Assembly (NCBI RefSeq): GCF_017377775.1
Contig: NZ_JAFVLN010000017.1
Span: 124,001-188,000 of the forward strand
Direction of reading: 5' to 3'
DNA length: 64,000 nt
Source: Streptomyces sp. VRA16 Mangrove soil
GTDB lineage: Bacteria; Actinomycetota; Actinomycetes; Streptomycetales; Streptomycetaceae
The notes under the pieces were generated by a model. It was not told the DNA's origin and did not search any database. It worked only from the letters and a program-made list of their open reading frames with translations. How positions within the stretch are numbered: position 1 is the first letter of the stretch; the number at the start of each line of letters is the position of its first letter. Shown piece after piece: positions 26,337-34,098 of this stretch. The position numbers and the translations under genes were made by a program.

Positions 26337-26358
26337 CGTGGGGCTCAAGGGCCCCACG
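26337..26358 (-). terminator. 8-bp hairpin between the regulator and the protease gene
   Basis: CGTGGGGC (26337-26344) pairs with GCCCCACG (26351-26358) with a 6-nt loop. It lies 27 bp upstream of the protease GTG and 87 bp after the regulator stop, so it may end the regulator transcript or be a 5' leader element of the protease mRNA. Confidence 0.5.
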
Positions 26359-26444
26359 CGATCGGTGAACTGATGGTTCGCCATCCGGAGGGCCCGGTTC
26401 AAGGGATCACCGGTGGCGTGAAGTGGCCCTGGCGCAAATACGCC

Positions 26445-27452
26445 TCAGCCGGCGTCCGGCTCCAGCCAGCCGGCCCGCGCCGCGTGCCAGCCGAGCTGGA
26501 AGCGGGTCGCCGCGCCGGCCCGTGCCATCAGCGCGCGCAGCCGCCGCTGCACCGTGCGGTGGCCCATGCCGAGCTGGCGGGCGATGGCGGCGTCGGTCAG
26601 TCCGACGTGCAGCAGGGCGAGAATGTTGCGGTCGGCCGCGTCGATCGGATCGTCGTCGAGCGGCTCCTCCACCATGCCGACCCGCAGTGGGGTGGCCCGG
26701 TCGTAGCACTGGTCGAAGAGCGACTGGAGCGCGGTGAGCAGGCCGCTGCGGTGCACGACGAGCGCGATCGGCTCGGTCTCCTCGCGCTCCGGGTCGAGCG
26801 GGAGCAGTGCCGTGCGGCGGTCCGCGATGATCATCTTGATCGGCACCCGGTCGGCGACGGTGACGCTCTGCCCCTGCTCCACAAGCAGGTTGACGGCGGC
26901 GGCGGTCTCCGGCCGGTCGAACCAGCCGCGCTCCATGACCGCACGCAGCTGCACCCCGCGCGCCATGGAATCGCGCTCCACCTCGTCCAGGCCCTCCTCC
27001 GCGGAGAGCGCGACCGGCGCCCTGCGCGCGGGGATCAGCGAGCACACCTCGTGCTGCGCCTCGCGGCCCATGGCGAGCAGCCTGCGGCGGATCGCGGCGG
27101 CCCCGGACAGCACTTCGACGGGGGCGCCGGAGGCCCGGTTCTGGGCCGCGCGGTGGCGCTCGGACAGCTCGGTGACGAAGTGCTCGACCTGGTGGAGTGC
27201 GCCGCGGCGGGCTTCCAGGAGCGGGCCGAGCGCGAGCAGCGGGGAGGCGGCGCGGTAGCGCGGAGCGGCCCCGTGCGCGCCGAGCCGGGCGCTGGCCAGG
27301 CCCCGCTCGACGAGCACGTCGAGGGCGCGCGTCACCTCGTACAGGCTCAACGGGTCGGTCAGCGCGGCCGGTTCGCTGTCGGGGCGGTCGACGAGCTGCC
27401 GGTAGACGGCGTCCTCCTCGGGGGCGAGCCCGAGCAGGGTGAGGAGGGACAC
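26445..27452 (-). CDS. LuxR-type helix-turn-helix regulator with TrmB-like N-terminus
   Basis: A 335-residue regulator. The N-terminus (LLTLLGLAPEEDAVYRQLVDRPDSEPAAL, ALDVLVERGLASARLG) resembles a TrmB-like winged helix; the centre (IRRRLLAMGREAQHEVCSLIPARR) looks like the phospholipase-D-like region of such regulators; the C-terminus is a LuxR HTH (DRNILALLHVGLTDAAIARQLGMGHRTVQRRLRALMARAGA). This group in Streptomyces is often adjacent to secreted peptidase genes, and here the M4 protease follows 134 bp downstream, so regulation of it is likely. Start GTG at 27452; no receiver domain and no sensor kinase nearby. Confidence 0.85.
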   Translation of the reverse strand: MSLLTLLGLAPEEDAVYRQLVDRPDSEPAALTDPLSLYEVTRALDVLVERGLASARLGAHGAAPRYRAASPLLALGPLLEARRGALHQVEHFVTELSERHRAAQNRASGAPVEVLSGAAAIRRRLLAMGREAQHEVCSLIPARRAPVALSAEEGLDEVERDSMARGVQLRAVMERGWFDRPETAAAVNLLVEQGQSVTVADRVPIKMIIADRRTALLPLDPEREETEPIALVVHRSGLLTALQSLFDQCYDRATPLRVGMVEEPLDDDPIDAADRNILALLHVGLTDAAIARQLGMGHRTVQRRLRALMARAGAATRFQLGWHAARAGWLEPDAG

Positions 27453-27460
27453 GTCCGCCG

Positions 27461-27485
27461 GGGCCGGACCCTTGCGGTCCGGCCC
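27461..27485 (-). terminator. 10-bp-stem terminator after the EF-hand gene
   Basis: Positions 27461-27470 pair perfectly with 27476-27485 (loop CTTGC). It lies 27 bp after the stop of the EF-hand gene on the minus strand and directly upstream of the LuxR-type regulator, so it separates the two transcripts. Confidence 0.7.
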
Positions 27486-27512
27486 GGGCGGGCGCGGTGC
27501 GTGGCTCAGTTC

Positions 27513-27728
27513 TCAGGCCTTGTTGAGGTTGGCCCAGAACTCGTCGAAGGACAGCACCTTGTCCCCGTTGGCGTCCTGCCGGGCGATGAGGACCTCGGCC
27601 ACCGACTCGGTGACGTTGAAGTCGCCCATCTGCGCCATGGCGCTCTTGTACTCGGCCGCCGTGATGAAGCCGTCGCCGTCCGCGTCGAACCGGTCGAACG
27701 CCTTGCGTGCTTCCTCGATGCTCGCCAC
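27513..27728 (-). CDS. Small EF-hand calcium-binding protein
   Basis: A 71-residue protein consisting only of two EF-hands. Loop 1 is DADGDGFITAAE (residues 15-26) and loop 2 is DANGDKVLSFDE (residues 52-63); both have Asp at position 1 and Glu at position 12, so both should bind calcium. It resembles the small calmodulin-like proteins of Streptomyces, proposed calcium buffers or sensors with roles in growth and aerial mycelium formation. The GTG at 27728 is preferred over one three codons upstream because AGGGG is then at normal spacing. Confidence 0.93.
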   Translation of the reverse strand: MASIEEARKAFDRFDADGDGFITAAEYKSAMAQMGDFNVTESVAEVLIARQDANGDKVLSFDEFWANLNKA

Positions 27729-27783
27729 CGGGACCACCCCTCGTTTACGTACTGCTCTTGTTGCCGTGTTGACGGGGGTCAGA

Positions 27784-28701
27784 TTATCCGGCCGGGTGGG
27801 CGCGCAGTGCAGCCAGTACCCATGCGAACTCGGGACGGTGCGCGGGCTGCGCGGGAGCGCCCTTCAGGACGGACAGCAGCTCGCGGTAGCGGGCCACCTC
27901 GTCGTCCATGGTGGCGAGCAGCCGGTCCAGGACCAGGGCCCGGTCGGTGCCGGCGCCGAGCAGCTCGTCGAGGACCGCGTCGGCCTCGGCGGACTCCGGG
28001 GCGGTGTCCCGGCGCAGCGCGTCGCCCGCGAGCTCGACCAGCTTCGCCAGGAACTGCAGGGAGGCGCCGGGCCGGTCCTCGGGCGAGCGGTCGCTCGCGT
28101 TGGACTCGGCGGCCCGCCGCATCTTCTGCTTGAACCCGGGGTCCTGGAGCAGTTCGGCGAGCTCGACCCAGGCGTCGACCTGCTCGGGCGTCGGGTCGTC
28201 GGGCAGTCCCGCGCTCATGCCGCGCATCCGCTCCTGGATCACCGGGTCGACGGTGTCCAGGCCGCGCAGCATCTCCTCGGCGAAGTCGTCCATGATCCGC
28301 TTGCGTTCGGCTGCGGACAGGCGGGCCAGCTTGTTCATCAGGGCCATCTCCTCGGCGCTCGATTTCCGCTTCGCGACCGTGGACAGCACCGCCCGGTTCA
28401 CCCGGAGCACCTGGATCTGCGCGTCGAGGGCCGCCACGTGGGCGGCGGCCACCGCCGCGACGTCCTGCTCCCCGGCCAGGACCGTGCGTACGTCGTCCAG
28501 ACCGAGGCCCAGTTCGCGCAGGGTCCTGATCAGTTCCAGGCGGGCCACGGACTCGGCGTCGTAGAGCCGGTATCCGCCGTCGCTGCGGGTCACGGGGTGC
28601 AGGACCCCCTCGTCGGACCAGTAGCGGATGGTGCGCACGCTCAGTCCCGTGCGCCGGGCCAGCCGGCCGATGGTGAGCAGCGGGGCGCTGTCGTCGGTCA
28701 T
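27784..28701 (-). CDS. MerR-family transcriptional regulator
   Basis: A 305-residue regulator. The N-terminal MerR winged helix is LTIGRLARRTGLSVRTIRYWSDEGVLHP with wing residues SDGGYRLYDAES, followed by the dimerisation coiled coil (about residues 80-125, DVAAVAAAHVAALDAQIQVLRVN in part). The C-terminal 180 residues are mainly helical, without the metal cysteines of metal sensors, so an organic or other ligand is more likely. ATG at 28701. The divergent or target promoter is not identified. An EF-hand gene follows 55 bp downstream on the same strand. Confidence 0.88.
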   Translation of the reverse strand: MTDDSAPLLTIGRLARRTGLSVRTIRYWSDEGVLHPVTRSDGGYRLYDAESVARLELIRTLRELGLGLDDVRTVLAGEQDVAAVAAAHVAALDAQIQVLRVNRAVLSTVAKRKSSAEEMALMNKLARLSAAERKRIMDDFAEEMLRGLDTVDPVIQERMRGMSAGLPDDPTPEQVDAWVELAELLQDPGFKQKMRRAAESNASDRSPEDRPGASLQFLAKLVELAGDALRRDTAPESAEADAVLDELLGAGTDRALVLDRLLATMDDEVARYRELLSVLKGAPAQPAHRPEFAWVLAALRAHPAG

Positions 28702-28768
28702 GTCCCGGAGTCTGTGCCTTCCAGTGGGTGGAGACTCAAATGCCCGGCGACGGCTGCTGTCGGACGTC

Positions 28769-29956
28769 CTACCGGAAGATGCCAGTGTGGCCCAGCGAGT
28801 AGCGGCCCGGCTGCGGGTAGACGGCGAGCCCGTGGGGCCCCTTGCCGACCGGGATGCGGGCCAGCTGCACGCCGCTCCTGGTGTCGATGGCGTACACCTC
28901 GGCGTCGTAACGGCCCGACAGCCACAGGACGTTGCCGTCCGCCGAGACGCCGCCCATGTCGGGGCTGCCGCCCTCCGGGAGCTTCCACTTCTTGGTCAGC
29001 CGGTTCTGCGGGAAGTCGAAGACGGAGATGGTGCCCTCGCCGCGGTTGGAGATGTACATCTCCCGGGAGTCGCGGCTGATGTAGAGGCCATGGGTGCCCT
29101 TGCCGGTGGGCAGCAGCTTGGGTGTGGAGAACGTGTCGCCGTCGAGGACCCACATGCCGTTGGCCATCATGTCGGCGACGTAGAACCGCTTGCCGTCCGG
29201 GGAGACCTTCACGTCCTGCGGCATGGCCCCGGCGAACGGCAGCTTCTGCTGACCGATCACCTTCATCCTCGCGGTGTCGACCTTGAGCAGCTCGCCGCTG
29301 AACTCGCAGCTCACGATGAAGTAGCGGCCGTCGAGGGAGAAGTCGGCGTGGTTGACGCCGTAGCAGGAGACCGGTTCGGTGTGCTGGATCTTCATGGTGT
29401 GCGGGTCGCGGAAGACCAGTTCGCGGTCGAGCGAGGCCATCACGACGGCGTGCTTGCCGTCGGGTGTGAAGTAGAGGTTGTACGGGTCGTGGACGTCGAC
29501 GGTGGCCCCGGCCCTGCCGGTCTTCGGGTCGATCGGGGTGAGCGTGTTGCCCCGGTCGTTGTTGACCCACAGGGTCTTCATGTCCCAGGACGGGACGACG
29601 TGCTGCGGCTGACGGCCGACCGGGATCGTCTCGATCACCTCGAAGGTCTTCGGGTCGATCACGGAGACGGTGTCGGACTCGGTGTTGGGGACATAGACCC
29701 GGGAGGGGAAGTCCTTGACCACCGGGGAGAGCTTGTTGGGGCGGTCGGCGGCGTAGAGGTCCTCGGGGTCGAGGACGGGCGGCATCCCGGGCAGCCCGTG
29801 GACCACCGGGCTCTGCTTCTGCTCGACGGGCTTGACCGGCTTGATCGCGTCCGGTGCGGACCGGTCGCCGAAGGACCCGGTGCCGCAGCCGGCGAGCGCG
29901 GCGAGAACGGTGGCGGTGGCGGTCAGCAGCAGGCCGGTACGGCGGGAGAGGTTCAC
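28769..29956 (-). CDS. Beta-propeller lipoprotein, YVTN/YncE-like
   Basis: A secreted lipoprotein of 395 residues. The signal ends LAALAGC (lipid Cys24). The mature part is a seven-bladed propeller built from YVTN-type repeats (SRVYVPNTESDTVSVIDPKTFEVI, KRFYVADMMANGMWVLDGDTF, REMYISNRGEGTISVFDFP), each with the (Y/F)V(T/A)N-DT-SVID pattern. Such proteins bind or scaffold; no catalytic residues are known. GTG at 29956 overlaps the stop of the upstream deacetylase-like gene (GTGA), so the two are translationally coupled and likely act together at the cell envelope. Confidence 0.88.
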   Translation of the reverse strand: MNLSRRTGLLLTATATVLAALAGCGTGSFGDRSAPDAIKPVKPVEQKQSPVVHGLPGMPPVLDPEDLYAADRPNKLSPVVKDFPSRVYVPNTESDTVSVIDPKTFEVIETIPVGRQPQHVVPSWDMKTLWVNNDRGNTLTPIDPKTGRAGATVDVHDPYNLYFTPDGKHAVVMASLDRELVFRDPHTMKIQHTEPVSCYGVNHADFSLDGRYFIVSCEFSGELLKVDTARMKVIGQQKLPFAGAMPQDVKVSPDGKRFYVADMMANGMWVLDGDTFSTPKLLPTGKGTHGLYISRDSREMYISNRGEGTISVFDFPQNRLTKKWKLPEGGSPDMGGVSADGNVLWLSGRYDAEVYAIDTRSGVQLARIPVGKGPHGLAVYPQPGRYSLGHTGIFR

Positions 29957-30741
29957 GAGAGCAGCTCCGTGCAGGTGACCGCGGACAGGCCGCGGCGGGC
30001 GAGGTGGTCGAGGAGGGGCGGCAGCGCGGCGATCGTGTCCCGGTAGCCGAAGTGCAGGCTGACGATCGAGCCGGGGCGCACGGCCGAGGTGACGTTGTCG
30101 ACGACCGCCGCGGGGCCCGGCGAGGTGAAGTCCAGCGAGTCGACGTCGTACGAGAGGACGTGCGGGTATCCGGCCCGCTCGGCGAGCCGGGTGACGAGCG
30201 GGGTGGCGCGCTGGGCGCGGGAGGGGCGGAACCAGGTGCCGACGCTGCCGGTGAGGCGGCGGATGCGGGTGGCGCAGCCGGTGATCTCGGCGGTGGCGTC
30301 GGCCTCGGACAGGTCGTTGACGCCGATGTGGTGCAGCGTGTGGTTGCCCAGGTCGTGGCCGCCGTCGAGGATCCGGCGGGCCATGTCGGGGTGTGCGTCG
30401 AGCCAGGTGCCGACGGCGAGGACGGTGACGTGGGCGCCGGCCCGCTCGGCCTCCTTGAGCACCGACCGGGCGACGGCCGGGTCGCCCTGGCCGTGGAAGG
30501 TGAGGGCGACCCGGTCGCGGGTGCGCGGGCCGTGGTCGATCTGGGCGGGCTGCCCGGGGAAGCGGCGGGGCTGCGGGGCGGCGCGCGCCGCGGCGGTGCT
30601 GCGGTGGGCCTGGGGAGCGGTGGCGGTGGTGGCGGCCCGCTCGGTGGCGGCGCAACCGGTGGCGAGGGCGGCGGTGAGTCCGGCGCCCGCGCGCAGGGCC
30701 GAGCGGCGTCTGATCGGTTCAGCCTGAGTCACCCGCCCCAT
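29953..30741 (-). CDS. NodB-fold polysaccharide deacetylase-like lipoprotein with altered catalytic motif
   Basis: A 262-residue protein with a twin-arginine-type signal and lipobox (RRRSALRAG, then ALATGC). The NodB fold is recognisable: motif 2 GNHTLHHIG keeps the HxxxH zinc pair, and motif 4 VLSYDVDSLDFTSPG is present. Motif 1, normally TFDDGP with the catalytic base and a zinc-ligand Asp, reads TFHGQGDP, and motif 3 reads FRPSRAQ. It may therefore be a non-hydrolytic binder or use an altered metal site. ATG at 30741; GTG at 30732 is the alternative. The beta-propeller gene is coupled downstream. Confidence 0.82.
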   Translation of the reverse strand: MGRVTQAEPIRRRSALRAGAGLTAALATGCAATERAATTATAPQAHRSTAAARAAPQPRRFPGQPAQIDHGPRTRDRVALTFHGQGDPAVARSVLKEAERAGAHVTVLAVGTWLDAHPDMARRILDGGHDLGNHTLHHIGVNDLSEADATAEITGCATRIRRLTGSVGTWFRPSRAQRATPLVTRLAERAGYPHVLSYDVDSLDFTSPGPAAVVDNVTSAVRPGSIVSLHFGYRDTIAALPPLLDHLARRGLSAVTCTELLS

Positions 30742-31038
30742 TTAAGGGCGATCAGGGAGGAAAGCCTCCTACCGACCCGGGCGCCTTAATAAATGCTGAA
30801 CGCGACCTGTACTGATCCTTCATTTGCGAGGCTCATGACCCTTGTCACCAATGATTCATTTGGCCCTTCCTGGGGTCGTCTGCCATGATCGGTGCCACGA
30901 CCCCCATTGACCCGGGCCAGGTCGTCTTCAGACGCCGCGGAGTACACCCCCACGCCCGCGGCGCATCACACGAAAGCCCCCGCGGCTCCGCACGACGGAG
31001 AAAACGGGGGCTTTCGTGCGTCCGGGGACGCCGCGGGG
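30742..31038. other. 297-bp intergenic region, possible small RNA
   Basis: No convincing protein frame. On the plus strand TTGGCC (30860-30865) and CATGAT (30884-30889) are 18 bp apart like a -35/-10 pair, and a long-stem terminator ends at 31018, so a transcript of about 120 nt could exist. An 8-bp inverted repeat GGGGTCGT/ACGACCCC (30872-30879, 30897-30904) covers the -10. The left part, 30742-30850, is AT-richer and probably holds the promoter of the deacetylase-propeller operon. Confidence 0.35.
30969..31018. terminator. Long-stem terminator downstream of the ATP-binding protein gene
   Basis: CACGAAAGCCCCCG (30969-30982) pairs perfectly with CGGGGGCTTTCGTG (31005-31018), a 14-bp stem with a 22-nt loop. 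Both strands carry T/A runs inside the stem (CTTTCG). It lies 20 bp after the stop of the minus-strand ATP-binding gene and could also end a plus-strand small RNA. Confidence 0.8.
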
Positions 31039-31542
31039 TCAGCGGTCGGCGACGCGCATCTCGAACCAGGTCGTCTTGCCGCGCGGCAGCAGATCCACGC
31101 CCCAGCGGTCGGAGAGCTTGTCGACGAGGAAGAGGCCGCGCCCGGAGACGTCCAGATCGTGCACGGGCATGAGGCAGGGCAGTCCGCGGGACGGGTCACG
31201 GACCTCGACCCTGATCCAGCCGCGCCGGCGCAGCATGCGCAGACCGAAGACGCGGGCGCCGGTGTGCCGGACCGCGTTGCCGACGAGCTCGGAGACGAGC
31301 AGGACCACGTCCTCGGTCATCTTCGGGGACAGGCCCCAGTGCCGCAGGACGATCACCTGGGCGAGCCGGCGGGCGGTGGCCGCCGATTCCGGGCGCGACG
31401 GCAGCGGCACCTCCGCCTCGGTCGGATTGCCGAACAACTCCAGCGCGCGCAGCGCGTGTTCGTCCTCGACCGCGGGAGACCAGCGCGACGCGGTCGCACC
31501 GCCATGCCTCCGCGGCTGTTCGACACCCTCAAGCCCCGCCAT
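31039..31542 (-). CDS. ATP-binding protein, anti-sigma-factor/HATPase (RsbW-like) family
   Basis: A 167-residue protein with a GHKL ATPase domain of the serine-kinase/anti-sigma type. The N-box is VVLLVSELVGNAVRHTGARV and the G-box region is DVSGRGLFLVDKLSDRWGVDLL. Such proteins in Streptomyces phosphorylate or sequester anti-sigma antagonists or act in stress and development signalling; no partner gene is adjacent. ATG at 31542 is preferred; ATG at 31551 is possible, and the longer frame would run through a strong hairpin at 31595-31625, which argues against it. Confidence 0.82.
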   Translation of the reverse strand: MAGLEGVEQPRRHGGATASRWSPAVEDEHALRALELFGNPTEAEVPLPSRPESAATARRLAQVIVLRHWGLSPKMTEDVVLLVSELVGNAVRHTGARVFGLRMLRRRGWIRVEVRDPSRGLPCLMPVHDLDVSGRGLFLVDKLSDRWGVDLLPRGKTTWFEMRVADR

Positions 31543-31594
31543 GCCCACCATGATGGCCGCACGACCGGGGTCTTGGGGCCGTTCCGGCTGAATA

Positions 31595-31625
31595 AGCCCC
31601 CCGGAACGCCTCATTCCGGAGGGCT
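31595..31625 (-). terminator. Hairpin upstream of the ATP-binding protein gene
   Basis: Positions 31595-31606 pair with 31614-31625 with one mismatch in 12 and a 7-nt loop. On the minus strand it lies about 200 bp after the enoyl-CoA hydratase stop and 53 bp before the ATP-binding gene, so it most likely ends the hydratase transcript, or is a leader structure. Confidence 0.6.
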
Positions 31626-31826
31626 CTTCCGGCATATGCCACTGGCAGTTAAGGGATGGTTGCGCCCTACCTGACCTGCGACGACTTACCGTGCGCGAGC
31701 AGGCGTTGATCGTTACGGCCGAGGATCTCTTAAGGTTCCCTTAAGGCTGCGATAATCCGCTCCAACGGGGGACGTGATCAACTCAGCTTGCCCGAAAGGG
31801 AGTTGACGACGCGACCGGGAGGCCCG

Positions 31827-32594
31827 TCAGGCGAACTTCGCCTTGCCGGGACCTTCCTCGACAAAGCTGCGCATACCGGTCTCCCGGTCCTGGGTGGCGA
31901 ACAGGCCCGCGAACCAGTTCCGTTCGATGGCGAGCCCGGTCTCCAGGTCCGTCTCCAGACCCGCGTCGATCGACTCCTTCGCGGCGCGCAGCGCGATCGC
32001 CGGGCCCTGCGCCAGCTTCGCCGCCCAGGCGTGCGCGGCGCCGAACACCTCGTCCGCCGGGACGACGCGGTCGACGAGACCCATGACGAGCGCCTCGTCG
32101 GCCTTCACATGGCGGCCCGTGAAGATCAGGTCCTTGGCCTTGGAGGGGCCCACGAGGCGGGCCAGACGCTGGGTGCCGCCGGCGCCGGGGATCAGGCCGA
32201 GCAGGATCTCGGGCTGGCCGAGCTTGGCGTTCTCGGCGGCGATCCGGTAGTCGGCGCACAGGGCCAGTTCGCAGCCGCCGCCGAGCGCGTAGCCGGTGAT
32301 CGCGGCGACCACCGGCTTGGGGATGCGGGCCACCGCGGAGAACGAGTCCTGCAGCGCCCGCGCCCTGGTGACCATGGCCGCGTGGTCCATGGCCTGCATT
32401 TCCTTGATGTCGGCGCCGGCCGCGAAGACCTTCTCGCTGCCGCGCACCACCACGGCCCGCACGTCGTCGCGGGCCGTGGCCTCTTCCGCGAGCTCCTTGA
32501 TGCGGTCCTGGGTCGCGATGTCCAGGGCGTTCATCGGGGGGCGGGCGAGGGTGATCGTGCCGACGCCTTCGGAGACTTCCAGGGTTACGGTCAT
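31827..32594 (-). CDS. Enoyl-CoA hydratase/isomerase family protein
   Basis: A crotonase-fold enzyme of 255 residues that probably adds water to trans-2-enoyl-CoA in fatty-acid beta-oxidation. The oxyanion-hole segments are AAGADIKEM and GYALGGGCELALCADYRIA, and both catalytic glutamates of true hydratases are present: Glu109 (GGGCELAL) and Glu129 (GQPEILLGLIPGAGGTQRL). This makes hydratase activity more likely than isomerase only. ATG at 32594. The gene stands alone on the minus strand between two terminator-like structures, so it is probably monocistronic. The chain-length preference cannot be read. Confidence 0.92.
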   Translation of the reverse strand: MTVTLEVSEGVGTITLARPPMNALDIATQDRIKELAEEATARDDVRAVVVRGSEKVFAAGADIKEMQAMDHAAMVTRARALQDSFSAVARIPKPVVAAITGYALGGGCELALCADYRIAAENAKLGQPEILLGLIPGAGGTQRLARLVGPSKAKDLIFTGRHVKADEALVMGLVDRVVPADEVFGAAHAWAAKLAQGPAIALRAAKESIDAGLETDLETGLAIERNWFAGLFATQDRETGMRSFVEEGPGKAKFA

Positions 32595-32627
32595 GCTCCG
32601 CAGGTTAGCGGGCGTTCACCGGGTTCC

Positions 32628-32680
32628 CTCAAGCCCCTCCGGCGCTTGAGGAGCGGGGTCCGGGGCGGAGCCCCGGACCC
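32628..32680. repeat. GC-rich palindromic repeat downstream of an L,D-transpeptidase gene
   Basis: Two hairpins follow each other: CTCAAGC/GCTTGAG (32628-32634, 32644-32650) and an 11-bp stem with GGA loop at 32656-32666 and 32670-32680. I recall this combination (cttgag, then gtccggggc-gga-gccccggac) as a dispersed intergenic repeat in Streptomyces genomes. It probably terminates transcription from the minus-strand transpeptidase gene 17 bp away. Confidence 0.7.
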
Positions 32681-32696
32681 TCGGCACCGTCGCGGG

Positions 32697-33899
32697 CTAC
32701 TTCTTCCAGTCGGCCCAGGACATGTTCCAGCCGTTGTACCCGTTGTCAGGGGCCACCGTCTTGTCGTGGGAGTGCTTCACGATCACCACGTCACCGATCA
32801 TCGACCGGTCGAAGAACCACGCGGCCGAGACACCGCTGTCGTAACCGCCCCGGACGTCGCGCAGCCCGATGCAGCCGTGGCTGGCGTTGTAGTTGCCGAA
32901 CGCGTCGCCACCCCAGTAGTTGCCGTGGATGAACGTGCCGGAGGTGGTCAGGCGCTGGGCGTGCGGGACGTCCTTGATGTCGTACTCGCCGCCGTAGCCG
33001 ACCGTCTCGCCGTTCATGCGGGTCACCTTGAGGCGCTCGCTGATGACCATCTGGCCGTTCCACGTGTCGTAGCCGGGCTTGCCCGTGGTCACCGGGATCC
33101 TCTTGATGACCTTGCCATCGCGCTTCACGGTCATCATCTTCGTCTTCACGTCGACCGTGGAGATCTGACTGCGCCCGATGGTGAACTTCACCGTGCGGAC
33201 CTGCTTGCCGTAGACACCGGGCCGGCCCTCGACACCGTCGAGGTTGAGCTTGACGGTGACCTGGGTGCCCTTGGCCCAGTAGTGCTCGGGGCGGAAGTCC
33301 AGGCGGTCGTTGCCGAACCAGTGGCCCTCGACGTCGACGGCCGGCTCGGTCTTGATCGAGATGGCCTTCTCGACGTCCTCGGGGTGCGTGATGCCCCGCG
33401 TGAAGCGGACCGAGAACGGCATGCCGACGCCGACCTTCGAACCGTCCTCGGGCGTGAAGGTGCCGACGAAGGTGTTCTTCGGGGTCAGGGTGGTGAAGGA
33501 GGTGTCCTTGGCCGACTCCCGGCCGTCCTTGTCCTTCGCCACCGCGTGCACCTTGTACTTGGTGGAGGAGGCGAGGTGGTGGTCGGGGGTCCAGGTGGCG
33601 CCCGCGTCCGTGAGCTTTCCTTCGACCGGGTTGCCCTTGTCGTCGGCGACCTCGACCTTGCTCAACTTGCCCTTGTCGGCGCTGACCTTGAGCGCCCCGC
33701 TGGTGGCCACGTCGTCCGCGCCGTCCTTCGGCGCCACGGTCACCACGGCGACCGACGCCTTGGTGTCGTCACCGCCGGCCTTGCCCGATTTCCCCTTGCC
33801 GTCGTTCCCCGAGTCCGAACCGCCCCCGCCACCGCACGCGGTGACGAGCAGCAGCGCCGCTCCCAGCAGAGCGGCCGATATCGGCCGTCGCCCGTTCAA
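32697..33899 (-). CDS. L,D-transpeptidase lipoprotein (two Ig-like domains plus YkuD), copy 2
   Basis: A 400-residue cell-wall cross-linking enzyme. Lipoprotein signal with LLVTAC (lipid Cys22), Gly/Ser/Lys linker, two Ig-like domains (VAPKDGADDVATSGALKVSADKGKL in part; FTPEDGSKVGVGMPFSVRF), then YkuD with HGNYWGGDAFGNYNASHGCIGLRD (described in two parts) and nucleophile Cys343. The C-terminal segment APDNGYNGWNMSWADWKK is shared with copy 3. Translation starts at TTG 33899: AGGGGAG lies 7 bases upstream, whereas the longer frame has no such site. Tandem with copy 3 on the same strand, so the two are likely a duplication. Confidence 0.93.
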   Translation of the reverse strand: MNGRRPISAALLGAALLLVTACGGGGGSDSGNDGKGKSGKAGGDDTKASVAVVTVAPKDGADDVATSGALKVSADKGKLSKVEVADDKGNPVEGKLTDAGATWTPDHHLASSTKYKVHAVAKDKDGRESAKDTSFTTLTPKNTFVGTFTPEDGSKVGVGMPFSVRFTRGITHPEDVEKAISIKTEPAVDVEGHWFGNDRLDFRPEHYWAKGTQVTVKLNLDGVEGRPGVYGKQVRTVKFTIGRSQISTVDVKTKMMTVKRDGKVIKRIPVTTGKPGYDTWNGQMVISERLKVTRMNGETVGYGGEYDIKDVPHAQRLTTSGTFIHGNYWGGDAFGNYNASHGCIGLRDVRGGYDSGVSAAWFFDRSMIGDVVIVKHSHDKTVAPDNGYNGWNMSWADWKK

Positions 33900-34098
33900 G
33901 ATGTTTCTCCCCTCGCCAGGCCCCGGTCCAGGGCCCGCACCCCTGCGCGTCCGCGCGCGCACTGCGAAAGATAACCACACGACCTGGGAAAACGGAGCCC
34001 CGAACTATGTCACCGTTTAGTCCCAACCGCCGGTGCCCCACCCCCCTTTCGGACCGCTGCGTGTCTGCCGTCCGGGCACCGGCTCCCCCTGCCGATGG

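Noticed and set aside
30885..31172. Possible small protein beginning MIGATTPIDPGQ
   Set aside because: The frame runs through the 14-bp-stem terminator and into the antisense of the ATP-binding gene, and has no good ribosome binding site.
32628..32680. Treating the GC-rich repeat as part of a mobile element
   Set aside because: It has no inverted terminal repeats with flanking duplications and looks like the dispersed intergenic palindromes common in Streptomyces.
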